Of a DNA stretch of 64,000 nt, positions 46,153 to 57,617 are shown one piece after another. Positions within the stretch are counted from its first letter, which is position 1, and each line of letters starts with the position of its first letter. The stretch spans positions 57,958,688 to 58,022,687 of the forward strand of contig CM018031.1 in the NCBI GenBank assembly GCA_008638375.1. Direction: 5' to 3'. The stretch comes from Nyssa sinensis (lineage: Eukaryota > Streptophyta > Magnoliopsida > Cornales > Nyssaceae). A program made the position numbers and the translations under genes. The notes under the pieces are model-generated. The model saw nothing but the letters and a program-made list of their open reading frames with translations, did not search any database and was not told where the DNA came from.

Positions 46153-48101
46153 AGAGAGTCATATCAAATAATCATGTAGTTGTTTGCTCTTTCTTTTCTA
46201 GATAATGTTTTGTTATTCAAATTCAATACTTAAATGAAAAAGAGTCATTGATCTGATGAAATAGTCTTTTAAAAAACAACTCATGTTATAATAATTCATA
46301 ATTCTCTCTTATTTAAATATAAAAATTTAGATCATAAAACACTACATTTTTGTCATTTTATCCAGACTTGACTGGCTTCAATGAATGGTCTAAGAACGAT
46401 GAATCCTAAGCTACACATGATATAATAATTTAATGATTTTCAAAAGTTGAATTTTCTGATTTTTTTTTTTGTAACATTGTCTGTTTCTTACATGTGGTTG
46501 GAATTTCATTACTCTCATTGACGGATCACTTTCATGGCTTCATTCCACATTTGCTGCTGTCACCACCCTCTACGTCACCTATTATAGTAGTCTACACGTT
46601 AACATGAACCAATTAGCTAATCTAATCATCAGTGGTCATCTTTTTCTCCTTTTGTTTTCTCTTTCATTGCCGGTGAATAGGACCGAAATCATATTTGTCT
46701 TTCGACAGTCACAATTGTCACTGTTGTGAATATGAATTATTTGTGTATTTCACCCACAATCATGTATAAAATGCACATATAATTGAGATTTAATTCATTT
46801 CTTTATCACTTTTCCTAATTTTTAAAGAATATATTTTTTATTTGCATTTTATTTTTAATTTTGAGATCATATTAAATTATTATTTAATGAGACTATCATT
46901 TTATATAAGTATTTAATATTGTAAAATCACGTGAGATAATGACGTAAAATAATTGTTTTAATAAATAATACTACCCAAAAATTAATAATATATATATATT
47001 TTTTTTTTGTAAGTTTTTGATGAATTTTAGTTATCAATAATTGTATACATTTTTAGTGAACCAAAGATTAGGTTATGACACATGTAATATCAACTTGCAA
47101 ATAAATCTATCTTGCAAACAACAAAAGGGACTCACATGAGATGATTTGGGACCTACTTTAGGTGCAGATTTTGTCGTTTTTGTGTTGCAATTATTTATCA
47201 CATGTTTCACATTTTGATAGAATTTCAATAAGATTGGCAGTCAATATGTATCTAGTTACATCATCATCCCATGCTGTCAAAAAGCAATTAACATGAATGC
47301 ACCCCAAACCATTATCCACGGTTCAATGTTTTTGGAGGAAAAAAGTCATCATGTTTTTTTTTTTTATAACTTGGTATCTAATTTTTCGGATTGATTAATT
47401 CAAAAAATCGATCTCATCGTTCATTAACAGAGGATTCAATATGGATTGGTTAAAAAAAAAAGTAATATCTATTAGATTTTGACCTGACAACTTTGAAGAG
47501 AAAGTCTATTAATTACTGTCGACCATTTACTTGACTATTCCCTATATATGCACTTTCCATTTCTGTATATGCATTTTTTTAATCTTTTTGGATCCAAGGA
47601 AATTGAAATGGAACAAGCGAAATCGGAGACTTGAACTCGAGTGTTTTGTGAGAAGGGGATGACTTTAAGTTATTTTTTAAATGATGTGACAGTGTCACAT
47701 TAAATATACATCCTATCATAATGTGTTGAGCCAAATTCTTTTATTTAAAAGCATAATAACTTTTAATTTTGTCTCACATTGCTTTTGTACCTATTCTTTG
47801 TAAAAGACACATTAAATAAACATTAAGCTTGTATCTTTTTACAAAAGATACATTAAATGAGTACTTTTAGATAGTTGTGACTCTTTGAAAATTCATATTT
47901 ATTGGGTGTTTATAAATAAGTTTTCTTTTAAAAAATGCACATGTATTCATAAATTTTACGGTATAACGAATTGAATAATTCAATTAAACTATCTAACCCT
48001 CTATCAAAATAGAGATTGTAACTAAGAAAAGACACATCAAACTAAGAAAAGCCACGTCTGGATCTATAAATTCTGCAGTTCAATAAATTGAATAATTCAA
48101 T

Positions 48102-48103
<2 letters not shown>

Positions 48104-48139
<36 letters not shown>
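48104..48139. repeat. (CT)n microsatellite
   Basis: About 18 uninterrupted CT units. Confidence 0.88.
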
Positions 48140-48142
<3 letters not shown>

Positions 48143-49797
48143 AGAATAAAAATTGTAAAGTAAAAGATTTCACACGAATTCTTTCAGTTTTGCTGGTTGC
48201 AGTTCTTCAAACTAAAAATTTTTAATATAAAAAGTTCAATTGTTAAATTTCATCTTAATATTGTTAAAAAATATTACTGATTAAATTAAAATGGCTTTCA
48301 ATATATATTTTAAATAAAAATACTAAAAAATATATAAAATAACTTTTTCAATACAAAAAAGCATAACATTTTATGAAGTAAAAATTTATTTTTTTAGGCT
48401 GTCTAGATAAATTAAAAATGTTTTTTTTTTGGATTTTATGAACTATTTAATATTTTTTAAAAATTTATTTTGAAAGCTATTTTAATTTAATCAAAATATT
48501 TTTTAACGGTTCTAAGATAAAACTTAACAATTTGACTTTTTTGGATCTTTTAGATATAAAAAAATGTATCATAAAATTTTTGAATTAAAAAATTTATTTT
48601 AGAAATTTTTTAGTATTTTTCTCCCAAGAAAAAAAACTATCAACCCTAGGATTGGCTAAGTTTTTTTTTTTTTTTATTATAAAAATTATGAACAGTTATG
48701 GACTTAATTTTTATTTTTGAGAAAAAAGATGGAAATTCTATTTGTAGATTGGAGATGAAAACTGAAATCTTAAAAAAAAAAAAAAAAAAAGTAGAAGAAG
48801 AAAAAGTACAAGAGTGTTCTAAACCAGAACTCAATACAAAAACATCAAATCACTGCCGACACTTCGGTGGAATGGCAATGGTGGAAAATTTCTTTGGGTG
48901 CTGTACATTATTCTTTACTTGTGCATAAAAATTAAAAACCTCGCAAAACCATTGGCTATGAAAACTTATATGGAAAAAAAAAAAGTATGAAAGTGCAAGA
49001 AGCTGCAACAACATGAAAAAAAAAACAGACTAAACAAAAATTATTATACAGTCCTAAAATATTAATCAGAACAATGATTTCAATTAATTATGAATTGTTA
49101 TATATAAAAAAATTATTTTTTATCTTTTAAAAATCTAACGTATTATAGATAATTTATAATTGGTTGGATCAATACCATATAATAACTTCTCGAGTCAATA
49201 TTGACCCTGTTTTCAAGGTTTAGAACTCTCTAATCTTAAGCAATATTAATGAGAGACAATGCTTAGCTCCAAACTCGGTAAGATATATTTTCTTCGATTC
49301 ACATATCTATCACAATTATAGTAGTCTACATATGTAATAAACATGTGTTTTTTGATTTTTTTTTTGAAACTAAATAGTCACGTAATATAAATACGAATGA
49401 TACGTGACTTACTAAAATTATGACACGTAATTAAAAGTGAATTCTTCGACCTGATTAATTTAGAGTCAAGCACGGTTCGTAATTGAGTGTAGCTATGGCT
49501 ATTATTAATCCATGTGTTCGATCAACATTGTATCCGTATGTCTAAGAGCTCGCTCTGTGACGTCTTTGTTTGATTATGTAAAAAAATATTCCTCTGCACT
49601 CAGCAGTATATGTATTAGGTCAAATGTACACTTGAGTTGATCGTTGCTATGAAAGAGCATTCACAATAATACTAGCTAAAATTTACATGCTAACTTGTCC
49701 TGTTTACATGGAAAAGCATACGACTAGATGCAGGATATGGTACCCATACTATGACACACATGACTAACTCAAATCTTCCATATATATCCAAGGACAT

Positions 49798-49835
49798 CAA
49801 TATATATATATATATGTATGTATGTATGTATATAT
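49798..49835. repeat. (TA)n / (TATG)n microsatellite
   Basis: TA units followed by four TATG units and a further TATA. Confidence 0.75.
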
Positions 49836-50383
49836 TATGAGGGAATCAACTAAGTCAGTACCAAGTATTCAACTGTTTCATGATCTCAAAGTGCTAGCCA
49901 GCTTGAAACATAACTGGACAGGCTCTCAGAGAGATGCAGTGGCAGAGTGTTGAAGTTTGTCAAGAGAAAAGATGGATTCAAGAAATAGAAAAAATCCAAA
50001 TTCTCTAGGGATCAGCACAAGAAAACTTATGAGAGGACAATAAGTAATGTTTGACAAGTCTCGTGCACTTCAGCTAGCTAGCTCTAATAGTTTCTTCATA
50101 ACCCCTCCCACCCCTCCCTTCCCATTTTCAATAGTTATCAACCTGTAATAGAGTCATCATATCAAGACATATAATTATACAATCCAAAGAGACGGTTTTT
50201 CCTTGAGATTGCCTCCACTGATTTCCCCATCTTATCTGCAAGAAAAGTGTACTTTCAAGTGTTCAAACAGAAAGAAGAAAACATAGAAAGGAAGCAAAAT
50301 ACCAACCTTTTAGGCTTGTCTTTCTTTTTAGACTAACTTCAAACTCGTTATGGTGTTTCATAATCCATTTATCGCACTTGGAT

Positions 50384-50485
50384 AGGTTTCCTACGCTGGA
50401 GAAATGATGCCGGCCGGCACACCAGCTCGGTCACTGAGATTGAGATGGGTGCATGACGGCGTCATCTCTCCTGCGTAGCAAACCT
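50384..50485 (-). ncRNA. MIR4376/MIR391-family microRNA precursor, copy 2
   Basis: Minus-strand foldback: the 5' arm begins AGGTTTGCTACGCAGGAGAG (50485 downward) and pairs with the 3' arm ending TCCAGCGTAGGAAACCT (50384). There are three single mismatches and one G-U across 28 positions, then a loop of about 45 nt. The predicted 22-nt mature strand is 50477-50456, starting TACGCAGGAGAGATGA; the 3' arm begins at the TGCCGGCCGGCA palindrome. Pairing is asymmetric only at mature positions 6 and 17, well within plant miRNA rules. Family, presumed target (autoinhibited Ca2+-ATPase transcripts) and class (miR390 superfamily) are recalled, not searched. The predicted mature strand is closer to the common family form than copy 1 at position 18. 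It lies 4.4 kb from copy 1 on the same strand. Confidence 0.9.
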
Positions 50486-50582
50486 TTTCTGTGCTGTTCT
50501 TCTAGTCTGTTTGGCCCCACTGTTTTTTTAGCCAAAATCTCCGAACATCTACTCTTGGTTGATCCATGGAGTACTGCAGCTG

Positions 50583-50594
50583 TTTTATTTATGG
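50583..50594 (-). promoter_or_regulatory. TATA box of MIR copy 2
   Basis: Minus-strand CCCATAAATAAA within GACTCTCCCATAAATAAAAC, conserved with copy 1. A CACGTG-type ACGTGG word lies a few bases further upstream (50610-50616). Confidence 0.6.
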
Positions 50595-50859
50595 GAGAGT
50601 CATATCATCACGTGGCTGTTTTCTTGCTATCCAGACTGGCTCCAGCTAAATATGAGGCTGTCTAAGAAAAACGAGTCCTCAATGCTCAAGGGCACATTAT
50701 TTCAAGTTTTAAACAGTAAACTAGATGATGTTTTTATGTTTTTTGTAGCATTGGCCTGTTCTTACATGTGACTGCAATTTCATTACTCTCGTTCGCGTAT
50801 CGCTTTCATTGTTTTATTCCACATTTGCTGATGTCACCACCTTGTTCGAGTAATGATTT

Positions 50860-51689
50860 ATAAATTTTATATTTTTACTTACGTGACAGGATGTGTTGAA
50901 AAATCTTAGTAATCCCGTTCTTCTCTCTTTCTTTCTCATTCTACACTTACTAGTAACACATTACATGTATAAAAATACATGAATAAAAATATATAAGTCA
51001 TAAATTTAGTAGGATTATTACTTTAAACTTTATCGTAATTTGAGAAAAAAGCATTTTTTATGTATCAGTTTTCGTGCCCAAAGCATTTTTGATGTATCAG
51101 TTGTCGTGCCTACAGAACAAATAATTGTTAAAAACATCTGAGTAATAAGCACACTTCAAAATGAGTGCTCTCTTGTTTCAACTTCCTCATAGGTTTTAGT
51201 AGCACAGTCAAAAAAGCGACATCATCATTATTATAATCATCATCGTCACCGTTTCCATCACTACCACGCAACACTTTTTGATGTACAATTTTTTGACACG
51301 TGACTTTTTTTTTCTGTGTGGTTGTAAAGGCAATCGGAGCCTAATAAAAAACGCTACTTTTCTAACAAAGGAGACTTCTTATCAATCCTATTCTCTCACA
51401 TTTACATTTTTCTTTATAATTTAATAATAAATATATCTCAAAATATGGCCTTTTACATCTGCGTCCCACTTTCTTTTATTAAAGATAATATAACTTTACT
51501 TTTATTATTTTTTTAAAAAACCTTGATTACGTAAGTTTGAGAGAACAAAGTTCTCTTGCAATTGAATAGTGCACACTATGCCGTTACATAACTACAAAGA
51601 TATTCATTGTATTCAAATGAATGACATAAGCAAGAATTTTTTTTCTTCATTGTATCATACTCTTCAATTAATGATTGCCTAAGGAGCAG
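50860..51689. other. No gene seen
   Basis: AT-rich sequence with (CAT)n-like trinucleotide words near 51220-51265. No element or exon recognised. Confidence 0.5.
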
Positions 51690-52150
51690 TGATGTTTCTC
51701 ATTTTTAATCAAACGGGTCTCCTATTTTTTGTTACCCATAAAAAACTTGAAATTAGAGAATCATCAAAAAAAACTTTAATGATAACCGCTCTGATGATAA
51801 AGTCAGTAAATAAAAAAATATTGTAATTTAAAAGAGGAATTGAATATAAATTAAAAGCATACCTTATGACCTTATTTATAAGTTGTAGATCTCCTCAATT
51901 GAGTTGGATTAAGAACCATAAAAGTAGGGATTTGAAGATATCCGAAGATAGTAGTTGCCATATTGAACTTTGTTTCCTTATTCTGAGATCGATAGGATAT
52001 GGAAGCCGGTAATATATTCTGAACCATATACCTCTGGACCTTCCATGCCTAGTTGATTTGGATAAAATAATATTTCTTGATCCGTTCCCTAAAGAGTTCT
52101 GTATAGACATGTGTCATTCTTTGAATATGTTTGTCACTTTATGATATATT
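51690..52150 (-). repeat. Gypsy/Tat 3' LTR
   Basis: It starts TGATGTTTCTCATTTTT and shares with the other LTR AAAGTCAGTAAATAAAAA, TTGTAATTTAAAAGAGGAAT, CTGAACCATATACCTCTG and TGAATATGTTTGTCACTTTA. Its end is degenerate (ATATTA against ATATCA). Confidence 0.85.
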
Positions 52151-52380
52151 AGCTACTCCCTCTCGAGCCTCTGTCCTGGGGCATGATTAGAGCTGAGTTT
52201 AGGTTTTTGAGGCGTTATACGCGTAGTGGTTATAAATGTGTTGCTCTTTATTTGGAGGAGACAACCGTTGATGGGCCATTTATTGCGTTAGCTGCAAGTT
52301 GGAATTACGAGGCCATCATTGCTCTAACCATCATGGCGGTTCGAAAGTGAGGGCCTCCCACGTGACACTTGTTGGATCTT

Positions 52381-52387
52381 TATAAAA
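52381..52387 (+). promoter_or_regulatory. TATA box of the antisense ORF
   Basis: TATAAAA in the context GGATCTTTATAAAAGGGAGG, about 240 bp before the ATG at 52621. It is followed by a leader with CTCCCCCTTTC. The box is well formed and points plus, opposite to the element's own transcript. Confidence 0.6.
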
Positions 52388-52620
52388 GGGAGGGAAACAC
52401 ATCAGTTGCTCCCCCTTTCAATACTTTAACATTTTGAGAGCCTTCAAACCACAAGAGAGAACATTTCAAACTGTAAGAAAGATCTTTGAGTGATGCGAAC
52501 TTTGGCATCCTAAGATGATCAATTCCAATCAAATCTATGGTCAAGTTTCAATCCCAAAAACATTTTTTTTTTAAATTCTTTGCATCTTTTTCTACTCTTC
52601 TCTATTTTCTTATTTAGACC

Positions 52621-54590
52621 ATGTCGACCTCTAATGCTCAGTCAAACATTGATCATGAAATTGCAGAGTCCTTGGAGATATACAACCAGATAGAAGTGAA
52701 TCTTGTAACTAGCAGCCCATCAGAAAACGTAGAAAATAGGATTATTGGTAACCTAACCCCAGTTTTGAAGTCAAGATAGAAGAGGCTTTCATAGAGCCTA
52801 GGAACATCGATGGGGAGACCTCGGGTAAATCCCACAAAAGGGAGGAAGGAGAGAGCGCCATGACTCAGAGCATGATAGATGCTCTAAGGGCTATTTTTGA
52901 CATCCCTGCAAACGTGTCTTGTAGGGTACTAAGACCATTAGATTGCCCCTCCAGTATTCAATAAGGTAAGATCTGTGCTTACCTTGAGTGGTTTGAGATA
53001 GGGGTTAGGTTCCCCTTTTACCCTTTTAAAAGAGGATTTTTTAATTGGTTCAATATCTGCCCTGCTGATCTGAATATAAATAGTTGGAGGCATTTACTCG
53101 GGTTCATAGTTTTAGGACACTTGAATAATGTCGAGGTAGACCTCCCTTTGATTAGGAGTAATATGGATATGAAATACCTGAAGTCGGATGACATGTTTTA
53201 TATGTCTTTCGACAAAGGGTTTAAACCTCTCTCCTTTGTACCCACTTTCAACAAGACTTGAAAGAAGTGGTATTTCTTTGTAGAAGGAGGCTGGGAGTTC
53301 AAGGACTTCGGAGCCAGGTTTTAACCTTCCTATGAAAGACTGGCATCAAGGGTGAGGCCCTTTTTTGTTTTGTACTTTTTCCCTTTTGGGTTTTCATGTT
53401 TTATTTTATTTTTTCTTTTTGAACCTAATCCTATGCCTTTATGCAGATAAGAAAACTTGAAAGAGATCGATCTTCATCGTTTATTTTTAACAGAAGTATA
53501 AGAGCCTCCTTTAGACCAACAATCGCTTTCACGAAGCCATCATTTGCCCCAAAAAATTGATGGAGGCTGGTTTGGTACGAGATCGGACCAAGATTTTGAA
53601 GAAATCCCTGGTGACCGAATGGGTGCCAAGGAAGAAGAAGAAGAAAGTTGGGAAAAGTTCTTCCCCTGTCGAGCCTCCTCTTCCAATGAAGAGAAGGAGG
53701 TTATTCTCCAACTCCCTCGAGAGAATTGTCTCGGAGGATTTTGGGATTTCTCCTGTTTAAGAGGCTCTTCTGCCCCCAGTGCCTTTTGTTCTGAAGAAGA
53801 GAAGGGGAAAGGTAAATCAGTTGCGGTCTTCTCAGGGTCTGATGACTTTGACGCGATAGCCGTGAAGAAGGTTTATGAGGACTCTTGGACAACGGGCCCA
53901 AGCAAGTTCACAAGACTGGAGCCCTAGAGGATAGCCAAGGATTTGATGACTTTTCACATGAGGTTGAATTTTGTATTACTTTTCCTTATTTTTAGTTTTC
54001 TGGTTCTGTATTTTGCACGTAATCCATTCTGACTTGATTGCGTTGCTTGTGTTTTCCAGGCCATGCATGGCTTGGTAGCCATTATGGATTTCCCTAAGAA
54101 CCCCAAGCATATTGATGCCCTATAATCTGAGCTCGATGAGGTCAGATTCCAGTTGGGAACTGTGCAGTTTTCGGTGACCGTAGCCGAAAAAAAACTGAAG
54201 GAGGCTACCAATTCTGACTCTATTTTGGAGTCCGAGAGGGATGCCTTTGCTACCTAATTGGAAGCTCTCAAGAAGAGGTTTGCAGACTTCCAGGCTACTT
54301 CTGTCTAGAAGGTTCAGGACACCGTTGAAGCCGTTAGAGCCCAAACTGAAGTGGATCTAAAGGTTGAAGTCCAGGATCTGAGTGGCGAGCTGATTGAGTA
54401 TAGATATTGAACCTTCAGAGCGAAGCTCCAAAAGAAGTATCCTAACTTAGATCTGATTGGAGTAATTAATATTGAAGTCTCCTAAGTTGAGATCGATACA
54501 CTGGATGCTGACGAGGAAGAAGAGGAGATGGATCCAGAACTCCCTCAAATTGCTACTTCAAAGACTGCCGAACTAGCAGTAGAGTAGACT
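52621..54590 (+). pseudogene. Antisense ORF of the Tat element (putative gypsy-type transposon domain)
   Basis: It starts MSTSNAQSNIDHEIAESLEI on the plus strand. A mid-part at about 52960-53320 (AYLEWFEIGVRFPFYPFKRG, NSWRHLLGFIVLGHL, KKWYFFVEGGWEF) resembles the plant domain annotated as putative gypsy-type transposon. Two introns are visible: 53352-53446 (GTGAGG...ATGCAG) and 53963-54059 (GTTGAA...TTCCAG). The last exon (54060-54590) reads as a coiled-coil region (SELDEVRFQLGTVQFSV, AEKKLKEATNSDSILESE) ending in an acidic tail (DTLDADEEEEEMDPELPQ). In-frame stops are many, mostly TAG or TAA where Gln is expected. The function of this ORF in Tat elements is unknown. Confidence 0.7.
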
Positions 54591-54829
54591 TGGGATGTTT
54601 TTGTATACTTTTTTTTTTTTTTTCTCTTTTTCGATCTTGTAATTTTCCCATTTTTTGTGCTAATATATGAAATTTCAATCATTCAAGAACTTGTGTTTTG
54701 TTTGATATATTTGTGGTGTGTCTGACCTCGAGATAATTTTTTCAATATCCAGACTAGTAAAAAATATAAGTTCTCTTAGAGACTCTAAAACACTTACAAG
54801 GCATTTCATAGGCCTAAATATCAGAACAT

Positions 54830-55395
54830 ATAGAACCACGACACTTATAAATAAATAAAGTTTCTTTAGAGGTTTGTAGAATGAGAAAAATGGACCAGAC
54901 CTATAACACTCGTAATGAATACAAGTTTTGAGGGGTCTGTACATTGATAAAATAGACCAGACCTATAGTAGTTGTATTAAATGCCAGACATTTAGGTTTT
55001 GTACATTGATTTAATGGACCAGACCTGTAGCACTTGTAATAGATACAAGGCTTTTAGGGGGCTTGTGCATTGAGTGAAATGGACCAGACTTGTAGTAGTT
55101 GTAATAGATACAAGGCTTTTAGAGGTTTGTGCATTGATAAAACGGACCAGACCTGTAGCACTTGTAATGGATACAAGGCTTTTAAGGGTCTGTTCATTGA
55201 TAAAATGGACCAAACTTGTATCACTTATAATAGATACAAGGCTTTTAGGGGTCTGTGCATTGATAAAATGGACTAGACCTGTAGCACTTATAATGGATAC
55301 AAGGCTTTTAGGGGTTTTTCTCATTGATAAAATGGAGCATACCTGTAACATTTGTAATGAAAACAAGGCTTTTAGAGGTTTGTGCATTGATAACA
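54830..55395. repeat. ~60-bp tandem repeat array in the Tat 3' region
   Basis: Nine or so units share GTGCATTGATAAAATGGACC, AGACCTGTAGCACTTGTAAT and ATACAAGGCTTTTAGGGGTC. The later units are most alike and the leftmost ones degenerate. Because the unit lacks stops in several frames it creates open frames on both strands that are not genes. Confidence 0.9.
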
Positions 55396-55424
55396 AACTC
55401 TGAAGAGAATCAAAAGTAGCTTTT

Positions 55425-56700
55425 TTATTGATAATAGTTGCATAAATGTTTGATGTTCGAAGGTCTGGGTACAGGCTTCTCAGTTGAATCTTCCAACCAA
55501 TAAGTCGTAGGTCTGACGATCTTGGTTACTTTGTAAGGTCTTTCCCACTTAGGGGAGAGCTTTTCCATTGTGGGGTCTTTAGTGTTTGGAAACACTTTTT
55601 TTAGGATGAGATCTTTGAGCTGGAAAATGATGGGTTTTAACCTCTGGTTGAAACATTTAGTCATTCTTTATTGGTAGGTTTCAGTCCTAATCTGAGCTTA
55701 TTCACGTCTTTATTCTAATAAGTCCAGATTCTCCACAAGCTATTGGTTATTGGCCCCTTGGTCAAAACAATTTGTTTTAAGGGTTGGCATGCCAATTTTG
55801 ACATAAATGATTGCCTCGATGCCATAGGCGAGTGAAAATGGTGTTTCCGCAGTTGGGGTTCTTTTAGTAGTTCGGTAGGTCCAGAGTACTCCGAGGAGTT
55901 CTTCGACCTATCTTTTCTTAGCTTCTTCCAACCTTCTTGTAATTACCTCTAGAATAGTGCGGTTGGTAACTTCGGCTTGCCCATTAGCTTGAGGATGCCC
56001 TAGAGAGGAGAAGTGGTGATTGATGTGCAGGTCTTACAGAACTTTCTAAATACCTTTCTAGCAAACTGCGTCCCATTGTCTGAAATAATGATGCAGGGTA
56101 TACTGAACCTGCATACTACATTTTTTCAAGTGAAATTCTTTACTTCTACCTCTGTTATGTGGGTCAATGGTTCAGCCTCTACCCATTTAGAAAAATAGTC
56201 AATGGCGACTAACAAGAATCTCTTGTTTTAAGGGGTTTTTGATAATGGCCCTACTAATGTCCATTCCTTATTGGACGAAAGGCCAGAGACTCGCGATAGG
56301 CACGAGTTCATGATGAGGTTGATGTTGGTATGAGGCGAAACATTGACATTTTTCACATTTTTGAACATATTCCTTAGCCAGTTTTAGAATACCGTGCTAG
56401 TAGTAACCCTAAGTTAATCCTTAGTGAGCTATGGTCCTACTGCCATTATGGTTGCTATAGATCCCTTAATGTATCTCGGTTAGGACTGTAGTGGGCCAAT
56501 TCTGGAGTTAACACCATAGGAGGGGCTGTGTGTAGGACCTTCAGTAAAGTTTTTCTTTAAGAATTAAATACCGAGCTGCCCTAATTCGAATTCTTGTGAC
56601 ATGATTCTTGTCCTTTGGAAACAACCCTTCTTTTAGATACTTATATGATGGGAGTCATCCAATTTTGAGGTTGTTTTGAAATTTGAAGGGATAGTATTAC
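55425..56700 (-). pseudogene. Gypsy/Tat integrase, broken
   Basis: At 55664-55425 the minus strand carries the integrase C-terminal GPY/F-like module (SPKWERPYKVTKIVRPTTYW, LEDSTEKPVPRPSNIKHL). At about 56200-56010 it carries the catalytic core (HITEVEVKNF, CIIISDNGTQFARKVFRKFC), where D in SDNGTQF is the second catalytic aspartate. The zinc-binding HHCC part is expected near 56400-56350 but is not clearly readable. Stops separate the segments. Confidence 0.78.
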
Positions 56701-56817
56701 CTTAGTACTAAGTTTTGACTGGTAGGAGATTTTTACCATTGAGTCCCTTTTTGGTTTGAGATGGGAGGCCATATTTTCTAAAGCGTCGGCCTTGGAGATT
56801 TAGTTCCTTTTAATCTT

Positions 56818-57138
56818 CTAAATAATGAATTTGTAGAAAGACCGTTTTAACGATTCCACCAGCTCTGAATATTTAGCGATTCTGTTATCCTTAGTGGAAA
56901 ATTCTCCCAAAACTTGACTCACCATAAGCTGAGAGTCAGAGAATGCATCAAGATCCAGAGCTTCGCATTCTAGAGCCAATTTCATCCCAAGGACAAGTGC
57001 TTCATATTTGGCTTCATTGTTAGAGGCTCTGAATCTCAAGCTGATAGCTTTTTCGGTTACGATCCCATTAGGGACTGGAGTATTATACCTACTCCAGAGC
57101 CTTTTTCGATAGATGAACCATAAGTGTAAAATAGCCAT
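56818..57138 (-). pseudogene. Second (archaeal-type) RNase H of the Tat element
   Basis: The minus strand reads FRASNNEAKYEALVLGMKLA, then ALDLDAFSDSQLMVSQVLGE and FSTKDNRIAKYSELVESLKR. The E in NNEAxYEAL and the D in SDSQL are catalytic in this RNase H type, which Tat elements carry in addition to the usual one. The first Asp region upstream is damaged. Confidence 0.75.
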
Positions 57139-57284
57139 ACCGAAGTGTCTATAATGGTTTGAGCTTTTGAATGCTATGTTCCAGTGAATTTTTCAATAAA
57201 GTATGCTAATACTTGGCCTTTGATAGCAGTCCGTGGTACATAAGATATGTCAAATTTTTTCAGTTCTATTGACCATTTGACCAA

Positions 57285-57560
57285 TCATCTCAAAACTTCG
57301 GGTTTATGTAGGACTGATTTCAAAGGATAGGATGTAGGGATTATGATAGGATAAGCTTGAAAATATAGTCTGACCTTCCGAACCGATATTACCAAGGCTA
57401 AGACCAGTTTTTCAATTTCGGAGTACCTCGTCTCGATGTCTAAAAGTGCTTTGCTGACGTAGAAAATAGGCCTTTGAATTTCTTTGTCTTCCCTAACTAA
57501 CGCAGAGCTAATGGCACTTTCTGACATAGCTAAGCACATGAGGAGTTTTTCCCCTGACAC
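57285..57560 (-). pseudogene. First (Gypsy-type) RNase H of the Tat element
   Basis: The minus strand reads LAMSESAISSALVREDKEIQ, RPIFYVSKALLDIETRYSEI and EKLVLALVISVRKVRLYFQA. This matches the RNase H that directly follows Gypsy RT. A stop near 57283 separates it from the second RNase H. Confidence 0.8.
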
Positions 57561-57617
57561 TGATTTTGAAAGTAATTCGGGAGATGCTAGGTATTGCTTG
57601 AGTTGTTGGAAAACTTC

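Larger units (their letters stand above)
45358..46580. repeat. Segmental duplication, copy 1 (carries MIR copy 1)
   Basis: It is similar over its length to about 50062-50855 in the same orientation. Shared blocks include TTACACAATCCAAA or TTATACAATCCAAA, AGGAAGCAAAA, ACCAACCTTTTAG, GAGAAATGATGCCGGCCGGC, CTCTCCTGCGTAGCAAACCT, TTTATTTATGGGAGAG and ATTCCACATTTGCTG. This copy has an extra ~310 bp (about 45477-45790) made of two SINE-like units, absent from copy 2. Confidence 0.88.
46600..50050. other. AT-rich spacer between duplicated segments; no gene seen
   Basis: Homopolymer A or T runs (for example 48660-48675 and 48772-48790) and a (TC)n tract at 48104-48139. I find no exon, element end or RNA gene. 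Near-palindromic AAATATTTTTTAA-like words are frequent around 48230-48600. Confidence 0.5.
50062..50855. repeat. Segmental duplication, copy 2 (carries MIR copy 2)
   Basis: Partner of 45358-46580 in direct orientation. It lacks the SINE insertion, which therefore postdates the duplication, and has a longer leader between TATA box and hairpin than copy 1 (about 100 against 50 nt). Confidence 0.88.

Noticed and set aside
50453..50771. Two overlapping 70-residue plus-strand frames at MIR copy 2
   Set aside because: Not conserved in the duplicate; the region is explained by the MIR promoter and leader.
53544..53927. 127-residue plus-strand open frame
   Set aside because: It is in a different frame from the antisense-ORF reading and comes from its Glu/Lys/Ser-rich middle exon; no independent start or domain.
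54992..55403. Repetitive open frames on both strands
   Set aside because: They are produced by the 60-bp tandem array, which happens to lack stops.
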